Part shown: positions 25,801 through 40,800 of the stretch, one piece after another | How the letters are laid out: every line of letters begins with the position of its first letter | How positions within the stretch are numbered: the first letter of the stretch is position 1 | NCBI GenBank assembly: GCA_037179385.1 | Contig: CM074195.1 | Location: 27,488,087 to 27,552,086, forward strand | DNA from: Holothuria scabra | Lineage: Eukaryota > Echinodermata > Holothuroidea > Aspidochirotida > Holothuriidae | Reading direction: 5' to 3' | Length of the DNA: 64,000 nucleotides | Notes under the pieces: generated by a model | The model's database searches: none | What the model was told of the DNA's origin: nothing | What the model saw: only the letters and a program-made list of their open reading frames with translations | Translations under genes and position numbers: made by a program

Positions 25801-28800
25801 TATGTTCTAGTATTCCTCAGTTTTTTGGCTTCCATCTTGTGTGTTCTTGGTTGATCAGAATATTATTGGAATCTGATTATAAAGGCTAATCATTAGCATA
25901 CATGTGCTACCCTATTTAAACATACATACACATAGATATATTTCACATGGTCTAATATTTCTAATGGTGATGTCATGGAAAGTTACAGTAGCATTTGTCT
26001 GTTAACTTTACATTACAGCATTACAAACAGCATGACAACTTTTTGAACATTACAATATGCAAGCTTCCTACTGTATACCTGTTCACTAGTTGTTCAAAGT
26101 GCAGTATTATTACATTACAGTGTGTGATGCTATATTAACCCTTCCAGTGACAACTTTAAAAATTATAAGACCTAATTCAAACCCTCCTCTCTTTGAAGAA
26201 AATTTCACAGGCAGAAACCCGTCTGGGTTATTAGATATGACTGTAGTCAGGTTGACCTTACAAAAAGGCACTGTTTAATCCCTGCATGAACAATATGTGC
26301 AACTATCTCAAAACCTTATCCCTTTTAAGAAAAAAATTAGTGGCAGAACTCCATCTAGGAAATATATGGCTAATCAGCAGCTTTTTGAATTCTTTTTGGA
26401 TTTTGTTTCCTGATGTATAATATACGTGCACTTTGATACATACCATCGTAGCTCATCACACTTTGTAGTATGCAATGAATATTTATAAATTCTTTTGTTT
26501 CAAAAGTGTTGAAGCAGGAAGATTGCTACCTGATGCCCATTACTTGTACCAAGCTTCTAAGTCATCAAAAATGCCTGCCTCTGGACATCCTTCAAAAGAT
26601 CTGGGGTCTCAAAAGGTAAATATGAAGACTGCACAGGAATTGGCAAGGCGACAGGATCATGGAAGAATTGTTGCACGACAGTTTAGAGAAAGAAATGGAG
26701 ATAGAAATTTGAAAAGAGCAGCATGTCCCCAACTGCCCTCTGTAGATGTAAAGTCAACCTCTGTGAAGCCAGTTGAAGGAAAGAGCCATCTTTACAGTGA
26801 GGGGTACCATCCTGTCGGACCTTTTAATAAACAACAGTTTAATGGTTGCTACTTTCCCAAATCAACAGATCCAGACTTCTTAGCCATATTTTATAGTCAC
26901 TCACGATTGCACCACTTAACGACTTGGAAAGCAAAGCACAAAGCATTTGTCAAAAAACTTCAGCAAAATGGGGATCATAGTTTCCCTGGCAGAGAGGAAT
27001 TGAAAAAATTGATTTCATCAAGAGGGGTGCAGAATCAAAGAGAATTGAAAAGAGATGAAATTGTAGCTGATAGAGCTGATGCTAAAGATGGGACAGGACT
27101 AAATGGGAGAGGCCAAAGTTCAAAAAAGGATGAACCTGTAATCATGCATATTGATATGGATTGCTTCTTTGTAGCTGTGAGTATGCTTAACTATCCAGAA
27201 CTTAAGGGCAAACCAGTAGCTGTGGCCCACTATGCATGGAAGTCAGACGGTAGTGGGCCAAGATCGGAGTCTAAACTTAAAGACAAGGAACTCTGGGCTG
27301 CACAACATAAGGCAGGAGCTTTCAGCAAAGACCCACCAAAAAGAAATAGCAATCCCTCCAATTTTGAAGGAAAGGTCCGTTATAGAGAACATTCCAAACA
27401 GAGGCAGTCACTCCTCAGCTCTATTGCCTCAGAGAGGGAAAATTTTTCTTCATTGGCGGAAATTGCCTCTTGCAGCTATGAAGCCCGCAAAGCTGGTGTC
27501 AAGAATGGAATGATCATGAAAAATGCCAAGCAACTCTGCCCAGATTTGAGAACCATACCATATGACTTTGAAGGCTACTACAGGGTGTCCCGACAGCTAT
27601 ATGAAATAGTTGCAAGGTGAGAAAATAACAAATTTGGAGTTTTCATCAGCAACACTGTTACTTGTAGATAGTAGATAAATGAGGTTATTAAAGAAATATT
27701 TCCACTTTTGTATTGAATGGTTGGAAAAGTACTTTTTCGCTTTAACTATGTTGCACAAAAAATATCTGAAATGTAGACATGAAATTCAATTCTGAACCCC
27801 AGTTTTTCCACTTAGTCCCTTCATTTAGTCCTCCATGAAGGGATCTGATAGCTGCAGTACCAATTTCCCAAGGCATTTTAAAACTACAAATTAAATTTTA
27901 TTTAGAGAGAACAGTCAGATGAAGAGCATTTTTAGAGTATGCCTCTCAATGTGAGAGGCAGAATTGGCCTCATCTCATAGTTTCTTCCTGTTTCAGTCTA
28001 GCAAGGCTATTGAAAGCCCACTCTCATATTTATTCAAGACCTCTCTACTTCCTGTAGGTTGTTCAACAATGGCAAGCTTTGTCAAAACTTGATCACAACA
28101 TTGTTATTACATAGCATTGACTCATAATTCACAACAAACGGATGTAATACATCTCGTAATTCACCCGAACATAACTCGAGATTCCCCGCCTCTTCCTTGT
28201 TTTCTTACAGGTACACACACGATATCGAGGCATGCAGTTGTGATGAGCTGCTGGTGGATATTACGAGAGTGTTGGAAGATACGAGGGCAACACCTCTGGA
28301 ATTTGCTCAGGTTTTGAGGGAGGAGATTTATGAAAAGACCAAGTGTACTGCCTCTGCTGGAATTGGTTTGTATCATTTAAAAATTGTATTTGCAGGACCT
28401 AATGTTGGAGGACTGTTCCATAGTAACTTTCATCTTCAATACATTTTTGGGCCTTTTTCCAAGTTTTAAGCCTAGGCTTTTAGCCTAACAAGACTGAGTA
28501 TGCACATACAGCAGAAAATGTGAAAGTTTTTTTTTTTATTATTATTTTTCACTTTGTTGGAAATAAATGGCAGAAACTCACTTATTCCAACCCAATGAAG
28601 GATGAAATTACATTTTGATGAAATAATATTGCATTTATTGAAATTTCCTTTAATGAAAGTGTACAATTTATGATTGCTTTACATTTCTATATGTACATTT
28701 TTTTTTTTATAAATATTTATCACAGTAGATTATGGGTAGGTGACCATGGACTGACATGAAGTTCTTTTTTAATTTTGTTGATCCTGGTGGGCAGAGTTAA

Positions 28801-31800
28801 GTTCTTGCTTGTCAATTTATAAAGGGGTGGAGAAAGTTACTATACCTGGAGTTCTTTCAAAAGTTCTGTCTATAAACTTGTGCTATCTGTTTCAAAGTTT
28901 TAACTCTGAATTTTAACTATGTAAAGTTATGAAAACCGTGCTTTGTTTAATACTGTAAGTTGGAGAGGAAGAAGTTAAGCACCCCACTCCAGTCAGTGTA
29001 TATATTGATATATTGCTGTCACAAAACATGATGGCAAACCTAGAACTACCAATTAAGTACAGCCTATGCCTTCACTACATGTATTCACACATGAGGGTTG
29101 GGCGGTACCGTGAAAATATTGGTACCAGTATTGCCAAACACACAGAACCGGTATTTAGGCAGTACCGGTTCTCAACTCCCAGGTAGGGAAGTAGGGTGGG
29201 AAGGAACCTAAGCCATGCATGGACACCATGTTTTTCTGTATATTAATGCATGTGGTTGTTTGATTGGGTTAATTGCCGTGCAGAAACTAGCTCTGCTCTT
29301 ATTGTTTGTGTAAATATTTTAATCATCCACACATCCTAACAGTTATTTTTTTCAGCGAATATAATGAGTAACAGAAATTTTTTTCAAGTACCGGTATTTT
29401 CTCAAGAACCGGTATTAAACACACCAAATATCTTCGGTGTTTTCATTACCTGTACCTCTAGTACCAGTATTGACCTCAGTACGGTATAACTGTCCAGCCC
29501 TAATTCACATGCCTTGGGACTCACCTGCCTACATCTCTACTGCATTTTGCATTTTTGATGTATGCTGAAGTAGATGCCAGATGGCAATATGGGTGATGTT
29601 TGGTATTATAGTTAACATCGTAAGCTGCAGCTGCTATAGATGAATCCGATTAGCGCTTGTTTTTAGTGACTGTAATTGGCCGCCATTAGTGGGATCCATC
29701 AGCCGTAAATCGTCTTTATTTATTGTTTACATGAATTTCAAACCCTCATGTTTAGTGAACTTGGAGAGTTTAGGATACAAATTAGTGTGCAACCATCCAT
29801 GATAGAGGTAAGCAAGGAAATTGAAAGATTTAAAGGTGATGGATCCCAGTTATGGCTGACTGAAATCAGACCGTCACTTGCTGTCCGAATTCGTGTATAG
29901 CTTGGCTGCAGCTGCCTCAGTCATGCTTTGATGGTACAGACATCATAATAGTAGGATTAAACTGGTCTTTTATGTATAGTAACAAAAGCATGGCCACCTC
30001 TGCTACAGCTTGGCTGAGGAATTTGAAGCTGGACTTTTTGATGTGGTGCCTTTATCACAGTCAGGTTTTGCTTTGTTGATGAAATGGGGTTCATATATCC
30101 ATTACTGTAGACTTGCAACAGATGGGTAGTGTCCCTATATGAGAGACTAAATAATAGCTAATCAAAAAGGCCTGAGCCTTTTTCTGATTAGCTGTTATTC
30201 CCAGCTTCCATGACTGTTGTAGTTTGATAGTTTTTGCAAAGTTGTTTGTAGTAAGTGGAAAAAAAAACTGTAAAATATGCAGTGGGGTGGGTAATACCAT
30301 AATGAATCATGATGTTTAAGTGAAAAAGCTGAGTCTATGTTGAAGTTAACTGTGACGGTATTTTTTTACTTTCAAATTTTCTTTCTAGCATCCTCTGCAG
30401 TGTTGGCTAGGCTCTGTACAAGGGTTGCCAAGCCTGATGGAATACACCAGCTTCAAGAAGGAGAGGAAGCACAATTACTTAACAGTGTACCAGTAAGAGA
30501 ATTACCAGGTAAGCAAATTTTGGACACGGTCAGTTCTCACCCTAAACTACAATTTTTGTGGTAGTGTATAGGAATTATCAATCGGGGCAGCTCTCTGATT
30601 GACAGCAAGTTCAAAAATGGAAAGTACTGTACCTCATATTGCACAAATAGTGCTGTACTGATAGTGAAAGTACTGTACTGATAGTGCTCTGATTACACAT
30701 TGGGTCTTGTGTATAGTCACCCAGAAGCACCAAACTGAAATTTTATCTGGATGAAGATGAGTTTTAGACAGCTGTGGGCTTAAGTACGCATTGGCGGGTT
30801 AGGAGAACTGGGATTCTGTGGGGTGACGGGATAAGGCCTTTAAATCAAACTGAAAAGATGCATGTATGACCAATTATTCATGTTGGTTTCAAACAAAAAG
30901 GAATAGAACATTATATTAAGAAGAGGTGCACAGCTTATGCAGTGAAACCAGTTTTCTGTGTTATTTTGGAATTGTAAGTTAAATTGCAAATAAAATTATG
31001 ATAGAGTTGTGTGAGTCATGCAAACAGTCTTTGTTTAAAGAAGTATCCAAAAGCCTTTGTAGAGATAATGTGGTAAACGCTGTACGTGTAAATCTATGGA
31101 GATTATGTCTTGTAACGTAGAAGGTCACTTTAAAGGAAAAACAATGTAGGTTTTCTGTTTAGTGTTGTAAACATAGTGATAAGTGATCACTGAAATTCAT
31201 GTTTTTGACTTTGTTGTGTGGTCCAGGGGTAGAGAATCTACCTCCCATGCACCTGTGAGGTCAATATCTAGGTTGTCAACTGGTATTTAATACTTAAGAA
31301 ATGGATCTTAGTGCCATTGTGTCTTATGAGCAATGGAGTAGGAAAACAATTTATTGCCCCACAGCTAAAAAAGGCTGCTGTATGTGCTAGATTGAAGTAG
31401 CAAATTAGAAGTTGAGGCTTAAAATTGCAACAAACCAAACCAACCAAAGTGTGTACTGGTGTCAGAAATATAGGAGGCACCAGGCTGTTAAGATGTAGGT
31501 GTAAAGTATGAAAATGTTGTGAGACAGTTTAACTTAAAACACTCATTGAAATTTTGAATTTGGGTTTCCAGCTATGTTTTACAAAGAATGTACAGTTTAT
31601 TAGTGCAGATTATAATATATGACATAGTATATATATGAAGGACACTTGAATTACAGAGTTAGAAAACGCTGGAATAGTAACACCCCAATCAGGTCACATG
31701 ACCCATAACAACAAGTCTGACAGTTTGGTTCTTTTGTTTTGCTCCTTTTTTTCATTCAGGTGTGTTTACGATGCAATAGACATGCTATGAAACAACCCAT

Positions 31801-34800
31801 AGATTCCATTTCCAAATTGTACCCCAACCCTCAGTCACACTCAAGGAGAGAGAATTAACTAACCTATTCCAAACCCTGTTTCTATGGTTTTGCCTTCAAA
31901 TCTACTGTATCTGCTAGGCCAGTAACAAAGCGGGTTCTATAGGGCATTGAATGCATGCCAAGATTTTACATCCCACAGAACTGACAGTCCTCAGAGTTGG
32001 CAATGAATTGGAAAATTTGCCCTTCACTGCCAAGACATTTTATGGATTCCTCAAGGTTGTCTGTACTGGGTGTATTTTTGATACAGGATTTTCTTCAAAA
32101 CGATGCATTTAGCAATAATTTTATGAAAAATTCAGATTCTATGGAAAATTTCCTCTGCTCTTGATGCAACTTATGTCAAATTCAAGTTTACGGAAGAGGA
32201 AGAGTAGACAAAAGATGGAAACCGCTGTGCACCTGTTGAATTAGATTTATGACTAGATATTTAGACTGTATGACTGTGTGTTCTATATTGGATCAACCTC
32301 TCATGTGCAGTGTGTAGTCAGATAGTTAGTAACAGTAGATAAGATTTAACGACACACCAACATGAATTTATGATATAGCGTCATAATGTTCAAATACTGT
32401 TCAAGTCCTCCCATTTAGTCACCTCTTACAACAGGTGGGGAATACCGTGGGCATATTCTACAACCCCCAGCCCACAGGGGAAGTCAAAGTGCATGCTTGA
32501 GTGGTTTCTTCATGAGTGAAGCAGGAAATGCTGGTGTCACTTTTGGATGACCATAGACCTATGTCCAAATAGCAACTACAATGAATTGTGGGATAGAGTT
32601 TTGGGTGTACATCAATTTTCACCACAGTAAAATGCCATTGACAAAAATGACAAACACCAAAACTCTATCCCACAATGCTTTGTAATTGCGATTTGGAAAT
32701 AGGTCTATGGTTTGTTTATATTGAAACTTGATTATCATGAAAAAATATGGGAGGGAAATATGGGAGGGAAATATGAAAATTATGATATTAAGCTCTTGTT
32801 TTCAAGCAAGTTTGGGGTGACTGCTGAAGCCCCAGAGTATTAATTTTTTGTCCAACAATCTAGTAAAAAACGTAATACATCATACTCATCTTTTTATTTC
32901 AACATGTAGTGGAAAGTAAAACGCAATACATACATTCAGAGTAATTACATCGTCAAACATTGTGAGAACAAATTAAATTATTTGGCAGTGTGTATATTTG
33001 CAAGGTATTAACCATATATATCATTACTTAGGCCTCATGCCAGACTTGTGTTTGTTAGTATGTGTGTATTAGTTTCTTCCAATCACTCAAATATTTAATC
33101 CATTTCCTGTTATTGTTATTGTACAGGAGACTTGCCTTGTAGTTGCAATATGCTGGATATCCTGGAAGGCATGTAACAATTACATTGTACATAGGCAGAC
33201 ACAATACTTATCTCTAAATGTAGAGGCCTTAGCAGGGAATTATTTGTCATTCAAATTTTGTGTAGCAAAATTTGTGAAAAGTTGTTTGTGAAAGTTGAAG
33301 TTGTTTGTGAAAATGCAAGGGTTATGCACACATAAAATTGCTAATCAATTTTTCATTTGTGTAGCAACTTGGTCTGTTTGTGTGGCAAATTGCAATGCGA
33401 TACTGGATAGATTATTCCCTGGGCCTTTGATTCGAGTGATTTGTATGGTAGTTGGTACTATGGAAAGCAACATAGCACTAAGAGTTATAGAGGAATCCAG
33501 ACAGATTGTGATGGTCTGATTTTAATCGGCCATTACTGTGGTCCATCACCTTTAATCTTTGAATTTCCTTCCTTACCTGTTCCATGGATGGTTGTACACT
33601 GAAGTGTATCTTGATTTTCTCAATTTCACTGAATATGAGGATTTGAAATTAATTGATTAATTTGACAATAAATGAAGACCATTAAAGGCTGATGGACCCC
33701 ACTAATGGCTGCCTACAGTCACTAAAAACAAGTACTAATCGAATTCGTCTATAAAAGGCTTATAAAATGCATGAAACAGGAAAACAGACATGAAAGTAAG
33801 ATATATAGAAAGAAACAATAGCAAAACTTAAGGGAAGAAGGCTACCGTATTCTGTAAGGAGTAAAAGGGAGGAATATCATTATTTAGGAAAGATTCATCC
33901 TATGCCTGCACTTGTTGTGAACAATATCAGAACCAATTAAATAATTAATAGATGCTCATCCAAGCATTTGTTAATAACACTGAAGGTTGACCTTTGATAG
34001 CAGTTTATCTCAGATGAAACTGAATGGGGATCTAACCCTTCAATGCACCATGAGTAATTTGATCCCCTCTTTGCCTGAACTTTTCCAAATTTGTTGTATG
34101 CTGCTGTTTAAAGGAAGTCAACTCTCACCGTAAAGTACAATTTTTGTATTAGTCTGCAGAAATTCTCAATTTGCAGCTCTTTGATTGACAGCACATTCAA
34201 AAAATGCACAGTACTGTAGCTCATATTATGAAGCATTCACTATTTTGAGGGTGTTTTGATTGCAAATTGGGGTCTTGTATACTAACCCTGAAGCAATAAA
34301 CTGAGATTGTGTCTTGATGAGGGTGAGTATAGGAGAAATGGCACTGTTTGGGGTGAGAGGAATTAGGCATTTCTAACTTCTTGGGTCTGTACAGTATACT
34401 AAATGGTTATCAAAGCTGCTGTTTATTGAAGCATCTGAACTGGAGTAATGAACCAGTGGTAGGATACTTCATTGGAACCTTTCCCAAAAATCTGCGGTAG
34501 CAATGATCAATTTCTGCAAAGGGAAAAATGTTGTCATGTTTCACAGATAGAAGACACTGTCAGTCAGTTGGCAAATGAATTATAGTCTGCTAAACATGAT
34601 TGCATGTTGGCAAGATGCTTCTTAATGTGTGATGGTACATTTAAAATGGGAAACATTTTTAATCTGCTTCAATGCTTTAAAAAAGGAGTTCATTTAAATG
34701 AACTGTTATCTCTACACAAATGTTGACATAGTGCCCTGAAATTAATGACTGGGTTCACTAGGACAGGGACTACGCGTAATGCACATGAATTTGTGAAGCT

Positions 34801-37800
34801 GCAATGGATTGGTTTGGCTTGTTGTAGTTTTATGCATGTACTTCTAACCTTCTGATGTAATTTATCAGCCCCACAGCATTTTTTTTCAGCTGTGGATCAC
34901 TGGATTGTTGAATTTCGCTGCTTCATTGCTTCTACAGAACATGCACAATCATAAATTTATATGCTTCTATTTATAACCTTTTTGTGATGCACCATGGCAG
35001 ATGTGGTATTGTGTTGGCCAATCTACAATTGAAATACAGCCATTTTTTTTTTTATCAAATTCAATGTTATGTACTTCATTAAAATTTGATCATCTTAAAC
35101 AAATGTATGTATTATTTCAAAATGTCATGTGCCCATGATCTATCTTGATATCAAAATGAAGCATTCACAGAGCTCTTTCGAGCAGTATAAATAATGGCCC
35201 TTGGTTGACATAATACCGTATCTGCTATGGAGGGTCACATTTACCAAAAAAAAAAAAAAAGAAGGACAGCAAAAACCTGGCAAAAAAATGGAATTTACAT
35301 GTCAAGTTGGTTTTCTGTCAGGGGTAGGTGGGTCGATCAGCAAGAAGCTTCAAAATCTAGGAATCTTCACTTGTGCCGACCTGCAACAACTGACCTTGAA
35401 TGAAATACAGAAAGAATTTGGTCCAAAGACCGGACACATTCTGTATCAGCACTGCCGGGGTCAAGATGACAAACCGCTGAGTATGGAGAGGGAACGTAAA
35501 TATGTCTCAGTAGAAGTCAACTATGGCATACGGTTCCAAACTGTGAGTGATTCCATGCATGGTGTATTGGCTGCTTAAAAATGTGTATTTTTTCAACCCC
35601 ACTTTTCTTTTGTCCTAGTGGGCTACATCAGTTTCAATGTTGTCCCAAGGTAATTACAAATGTAAAGTGTTAAAAAAAACATTGATGCCAGGATGATTCA
35701 GCAGAACTGGCGGTCCTCAGAGTTGGCAATAAATTGGAAAAATCTGGCAACAAACTGGGAGATATTTGTCCTTCACTGCCAATTTGTTTTATGGAATTCT
35801 CAAGGTTGTCTGTACGGTCGGGTATATTTTGATACAGGAACTTTCTTTTTTTAAAAAAAAAGAAGCATTTAGCAAGGGATTTATCAGTAAATTCAAATTG
35901 TATTGAAAATTTCAACCTTTCTTGATGTAAATTTTGTCAAGTTCAAGCTTAATGAACATTTTCAATGGAAGGTTAAAAAAAAAGTGGGAAAAACATCAGA
36001 ATAAATTTGCACCTGTTTAATTAGACAATTATGACTAGATACTTTGGCTGTAGGACTGTGGTCTGTGGGATAAACCTTTCATGTTTGTGTGGGAGATGTT
36101 ACTCTCACAGTGTGTCACACTGTGTGCAGTGCTCCACCATGACTACACAAATAGTTGAACTGGGATTATAATGTTTAGCTGATCATTATGGTCTACATTG
36201 TAGACTGAAGTCAAACTTGTAGGCTACAGCTGTCTCAGCCATACTTCATTGCTATGTACACACAAAGCAAAAGTAGGATTATGCTGGTCTGCTGGTGTAC
36301 ATTAGGCATACGCTACCTCTATGCAGTCTAGTCATTGTTTGTTTACAAAATTCATCACGCTTCAGTGCCAGCACAACCATCCTACATGTGTCCCAAGAGA
36401 TAAGCCTATTGTCCTGGTCTGTTGAGGCAGCTCTGGTTGCAAACTTGGCTTGCATTGAATAAACAGTCTCTACCTTTATGAAGGAGGTTTTCAATGGGAC
36501 TCTTTGTTTACATAGTGCTGGACATGGCAGCTAGTATTGACAGAAAGCTGATAATAGGAAGTCGGGTTCACCTTGCTGTAACATCACTTTTTCAACAAAA
36601 ACTGGGGTGTCGGGTATAAATTGTATAGAGGCAACTTTATGCCTAATGTAGTGTGTATAGTAGCAAATCATGGGTGCTGCTGCTACAGATTGGCTGAGGG
36701 AGCTACAGGTCGGACATTTTGTCATGATGTTTTTTTAGGATTTAGTCCCATTGCTTCAGGTGTTACAGTCATAAGCTACGAAGCATTAGCTATGCTTCTC
36801 TACTGTATAATGCAAATCATTGATACAGTAAAATGACAAAGTTTCACCAGTTGGCCTGGAGATACTTTTTTTTCCGGGGGGGGGGGGGGGGGGGGGGATG
36901 TGAGTAGGAAGGGTTTGGTAAAGAAAGAGCAATTAGCAAAGAATTGTAACAAAATTATTCTATAGGTAGAAACCTTTTGTCCTTTTTCTTTTGCAGGAAG
37001 ATGATGTGATTGAGTTTGTTTATCGTCTGGGTGGAGAACTTCATAAAAGGCTCAAAGATCTAGGAATGGTTGGAAGGACAATCACAGTCAAGTTAAAGGT
37101 ACGATAATGTTCTTTTAAAGTTACACTTTAAATAGAAAACTGTTGAGGTATGGGGGGGGGTTACAACATACTGTGACTTGTTTGCTAAAATCTTGTATGT
37201 TTCAGTCCCAGTTAATCAATTTGAAAGTCTTATGTCAGAGGGTGTATGTTCCAATTTTGATCCAGTGAGGTTGAGCCTGCAGCTATATGGAAGTGAAGGA
37301 AATTGTGTGAAGTTATTGCAAAGTTTTGGAAATTTTTGTGAAGTGACATTGTTTCATTCTCATTTGTAAAGTGTATTTCCTCTTGTTATATCAAAATTGT
37401 CTTCATTGCAACATATATGAAAAAGGTCAAGAGGAAGTTCATGGAAATTCACTACTTGGTCCTGGTAAGTCCTAGATATTGATCTCCCAGAAAGTGAATA
37501 AACTCTGGTTGAGGAATGTGTAAGTGTACTCAATCAAGATGGACTATATACTCTAAAATGGGTTGAAGGGTATAACTAGAAAAAGGCCAAGTTGCAAGTA
37601 AGAAATTAACCCCCCCTCCTCCTGCTGATACAGCTTGGGTTGAGGGAGCTGCAGGTTAGTTACAGTATTTTGAACGTGCTGCTTTAGTCAACATTTGCAA
37701 GAGTAATTGATGATATAGTTTACCAAGGATCATTTTGCAGAATGTTTTTATGCCAAATAGTGTTTCCATCAAGGGGATTGGGGAGGGCGAGAATAAGAGG

Positions 37801-40800
37801 GATTTGCCCTCCTTTTCAGAAGAAGGAGAGTAAACTCCTTCCTTTTTCTTTTCCATAAAATTAAACTCAATGTCAGTATTTGATATCACTTTTACAGCAA
37901 TGTCTGAACTTCAGTAGCCTTTAAAGCCCTTTCAGAACTGTTTGTCTAATGGTAAGAGCATCCATCTCTCACAGGGGAGGCCTGTAGGGTTCGATTCCCA
38001 GGTCAAGCCACACCAAAGACTCTAAAAGCGGAACCTTCTGCCTTGGTGCATGATGCTCCGCATAAGCAATGGAGTAGGGAAAAAAGCCAAGGAGCTGCAA
38101 CTAGAAAAAAGGCCATAGCCAGCTCGACTTGAACCAATAGGTTGAAACTGGGCTGTTAAACTCCATCTAACTGACTGACTGGCTGTCTGGCTGGCTGGCT
38201 GGCCGGCTGGCTAGCTGGCTGGCTTTCTGGCTGGCTGGCTGGCTGACCAAATTGAAAATGTAAATATCATTAAAGTGTTTGATATTTCAATTGTATTTTT
38301 AGGTCCGAAGAGCAGGAACTCCAAAGGAAGATACAAAGTTTATGGGGTACGGAGTGTATGACAATAGAATCCGCAGCCAGACGCTTCGCCAAGAAACGGA
38401 TGATATAGGTACAATACAGAGGGAATGCAGGAATATTTTGAGACAATTAAATGCTCATCCAGAAGATATCAGAGGGGTATGTACTGGACCAACTAAAGGC
38501 AAAGCAAAATTTCTATCCTAAAATTAAAGGTTTTCCTCTGTAATGTTATCAATTCCAGTCCTGGTTTCAGTCAGTTCATGTTCTCCACTAGCTAAATGTC
38601 ATTTTTGTGGCTATCTTCAGAAAAGTCTTGAATATGTATGTAAACCGAAAGGGTCCAAGGTTGTAAAGCGACAATGGCTACATAGTTTGTTCTTATCCAT
38701 GATTATTTTCATAGTGAACTCTGTTGGACACATGAACTCATTTTCCTCATAAGTGACAGTTGAAACACAGAGAAAAATACTGACAATGTTGGAGGAGTGT
38801 TTGTTAAACGTGAATTTCACACAAGTGTGTGACAGAGCTCGGATGAAGCAATTACGTAATACCTACATAGTTAGCTTGTACAGCACAGTATGTAAAGAGT
38901 ACAGGCTGCAATGCATGGGACTTGGTTAAACTCGCCTCCCTTTTGCATGCTTTTTCTGACTGGAATGATTGACCAATCAAATTGATTTTTGGCTGGTATG
39001 AAACAATAATTTATTATTTTTACAATGGCATTTTATACAAATTAGTGGCCTCTTTAAAAGATGTAATATCTTACTGAAAAAAAGAAGAAATTCTGGAGAT
39101 CCTCTGGATGAAAATACAAAAGGAAAAGTAGACATATAAAAAAAAGAGCCAAGTTTTGAAGTTGCCCATTTTAAATGTCTCACCAGTAGATAGTAAGCCT
39201 TCATCAGGCTTGAAAAATACACTGAATGAGAGGAAAAAAAAGAGACAATTCAGAAACTGTTTTATACAAGACAAAAGGATGAAGAAAAGTGGTAAAATGC
39301 ACCTTGTGAAAAAGGTGCCTAGTAGTAATCCAACATGGGTCCCTGTTGTTTTTTTTGGAGGTCAAAGGTCATCTGGGGTTACTGGGGGTCAAAGTCTAAA
39401 AATCTTGTTAACACGATATCTCAAGTTTGGAAGCTTGGATAGATTTGGTATTTAGTATGTGGATGTGCTATAGTCAGGAGATTATCCCTATAGTATTAGT
39501 GGTCAAAGTCTGAAAACCTTGTTAATCCTATATCTCAAGGTAGGAAACTTGGATAGATTTCATATTTGAAATGAAAATGCATTAAAGCCAGTAGATGGTC
39601 CCTTTTGTTTTTTGCAGAGGTCAAAGGTCATCTGGGGTCACAGGGGGTCAAAGTCTCAAATCTCGTAAACACGATATCTCAAGTTTGGAAGCTTGGATGT
39701 ATTTCATATTTGGCATGTGGATGTGTTATGGTCAGGAGATGGTCCCATTTGTTTTTGGTGGAGGTTAAAGGTCATCTGGGGTCACCAGGGGTCAAAGTCT
39801 GAAAACCTTTTTAACACGATATCTCAAGGTAGGAAACTTGGATAGATTTCATATTTACTATGTGGATGCGTTATGGTCAGAGGATGGTCCCCATTGTTTT
39901 TGGCAGATATGAAAGGTCATCTGGGGTCTCCAAGGGTCAAAGCCCAGAAACCTTTTTAAATATGATCTTTCAAGATAGCTGTTTTTCCATTTGTCTGTCT
40001 GTTGTTTGTATGTCTAGCTATGTATGGCTTTTATGGAGGTCAAAAGGTCATCTGGAATGACAGAATTATTTTTTGAAAATGCTAGTGTAACATTTGAATG
40101 AGAAGATAATGGTGCATGATGGCACTCTCTGAAAGAGAACGTTTATAATATCATCGACACCTCAATGCATTTTTGCATTCTGGTTTAAATTGGTGTACTT
40201 CGTTATGCTAACTCAGGAGTGACTGTTTCAATCCTGTGACTTTATTTTCGTTAGCTATGGCTGGCATCTGCCATACCTAACTTTATCCATCCTTTTTACG
40301 TTATGGTTTTGACAGACTCTTGTATTCTCTGTTATTGTGCTGTCAGCATGAGTCACATTCTCTTAGATTGTCATGAATACTTCCATATTCTTCAGAAGTA
40401 CTGCACTGTGCTGAACCTTACTTTAGCATATGTACCCTACTTCCATTCTGGGCTTAAAGCAATTGGTTGGAAACAGGGCCATAAAACCTCATCTAATGAA
40501 CTCATTCAGGGCTCTTCCAAGGAAAGTGTCCTTAACAAGAATTTTTGACATAACTCCTGTTGCTTTGGTGTGGACATTTCTTATTGAAATTTGACCATTT
40601 TTTTTTCTTTTTATTTTTTGTAACTTAGTTTTTACCTGCTTACACTATACACGAATCGGATTAGCGCTTGTTTTCAGTGACTGTATGCAGCCATTAGTGG
40701 GGTCCATCAGCCTTTAATTCCCTTTATATGTTGTGTACAGGAGTTCCAAACCCTCATATTCAGTGAAATTGAAGGAATTAAGATACAATGTAGTGTACAA

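Larger units (their letters stand above)
17531..26506 (+). other. REV1 intron 3, about 9 kb, repeat-rich
   Basis: It separates the last BRCT exon from the first catalytic exon (GTAAGG donor, TCAAAAG acceptor). It holds four MITE family A copies (one split by an insertion), a minisatellite with TTAGGG-like sequence, an AAAGGG-rich stretch (about 24780-25010) and fragments of other repeats. No further coding exon is supported. Stretches 17531-18814 and 25020-26500 show no recognisable feature. Confidence 0.7.
30509..35321 (+). other. REV1 intron 6, 4.8 kb
   Basis: Holds MITE A copies 7 and 8, a SINE, MITE B copy 2, dispersed repeats D and E, and a SINE family 2 copy. An imperfect inverted pair is at about 32570-32710 (CCATAGACCTATGTCCAAAT against ATTTGGAAATAGGTCTATGG, internal arms ACAATGAATTGTGGGATAGAG and its complement), a hairpin-like element of about 140 bases. 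Confidence 0.65.

Noticed and set aside
37936..38010. tRNA gene
   Set aside because: Although box B is intact, it is joined to the same SINE body and tail as the other copies.
39337..40060. CRISPR-like array
   Set aside because: Eukaryotic intron; the units are about 143 bases, diverged and without distinct spacers.
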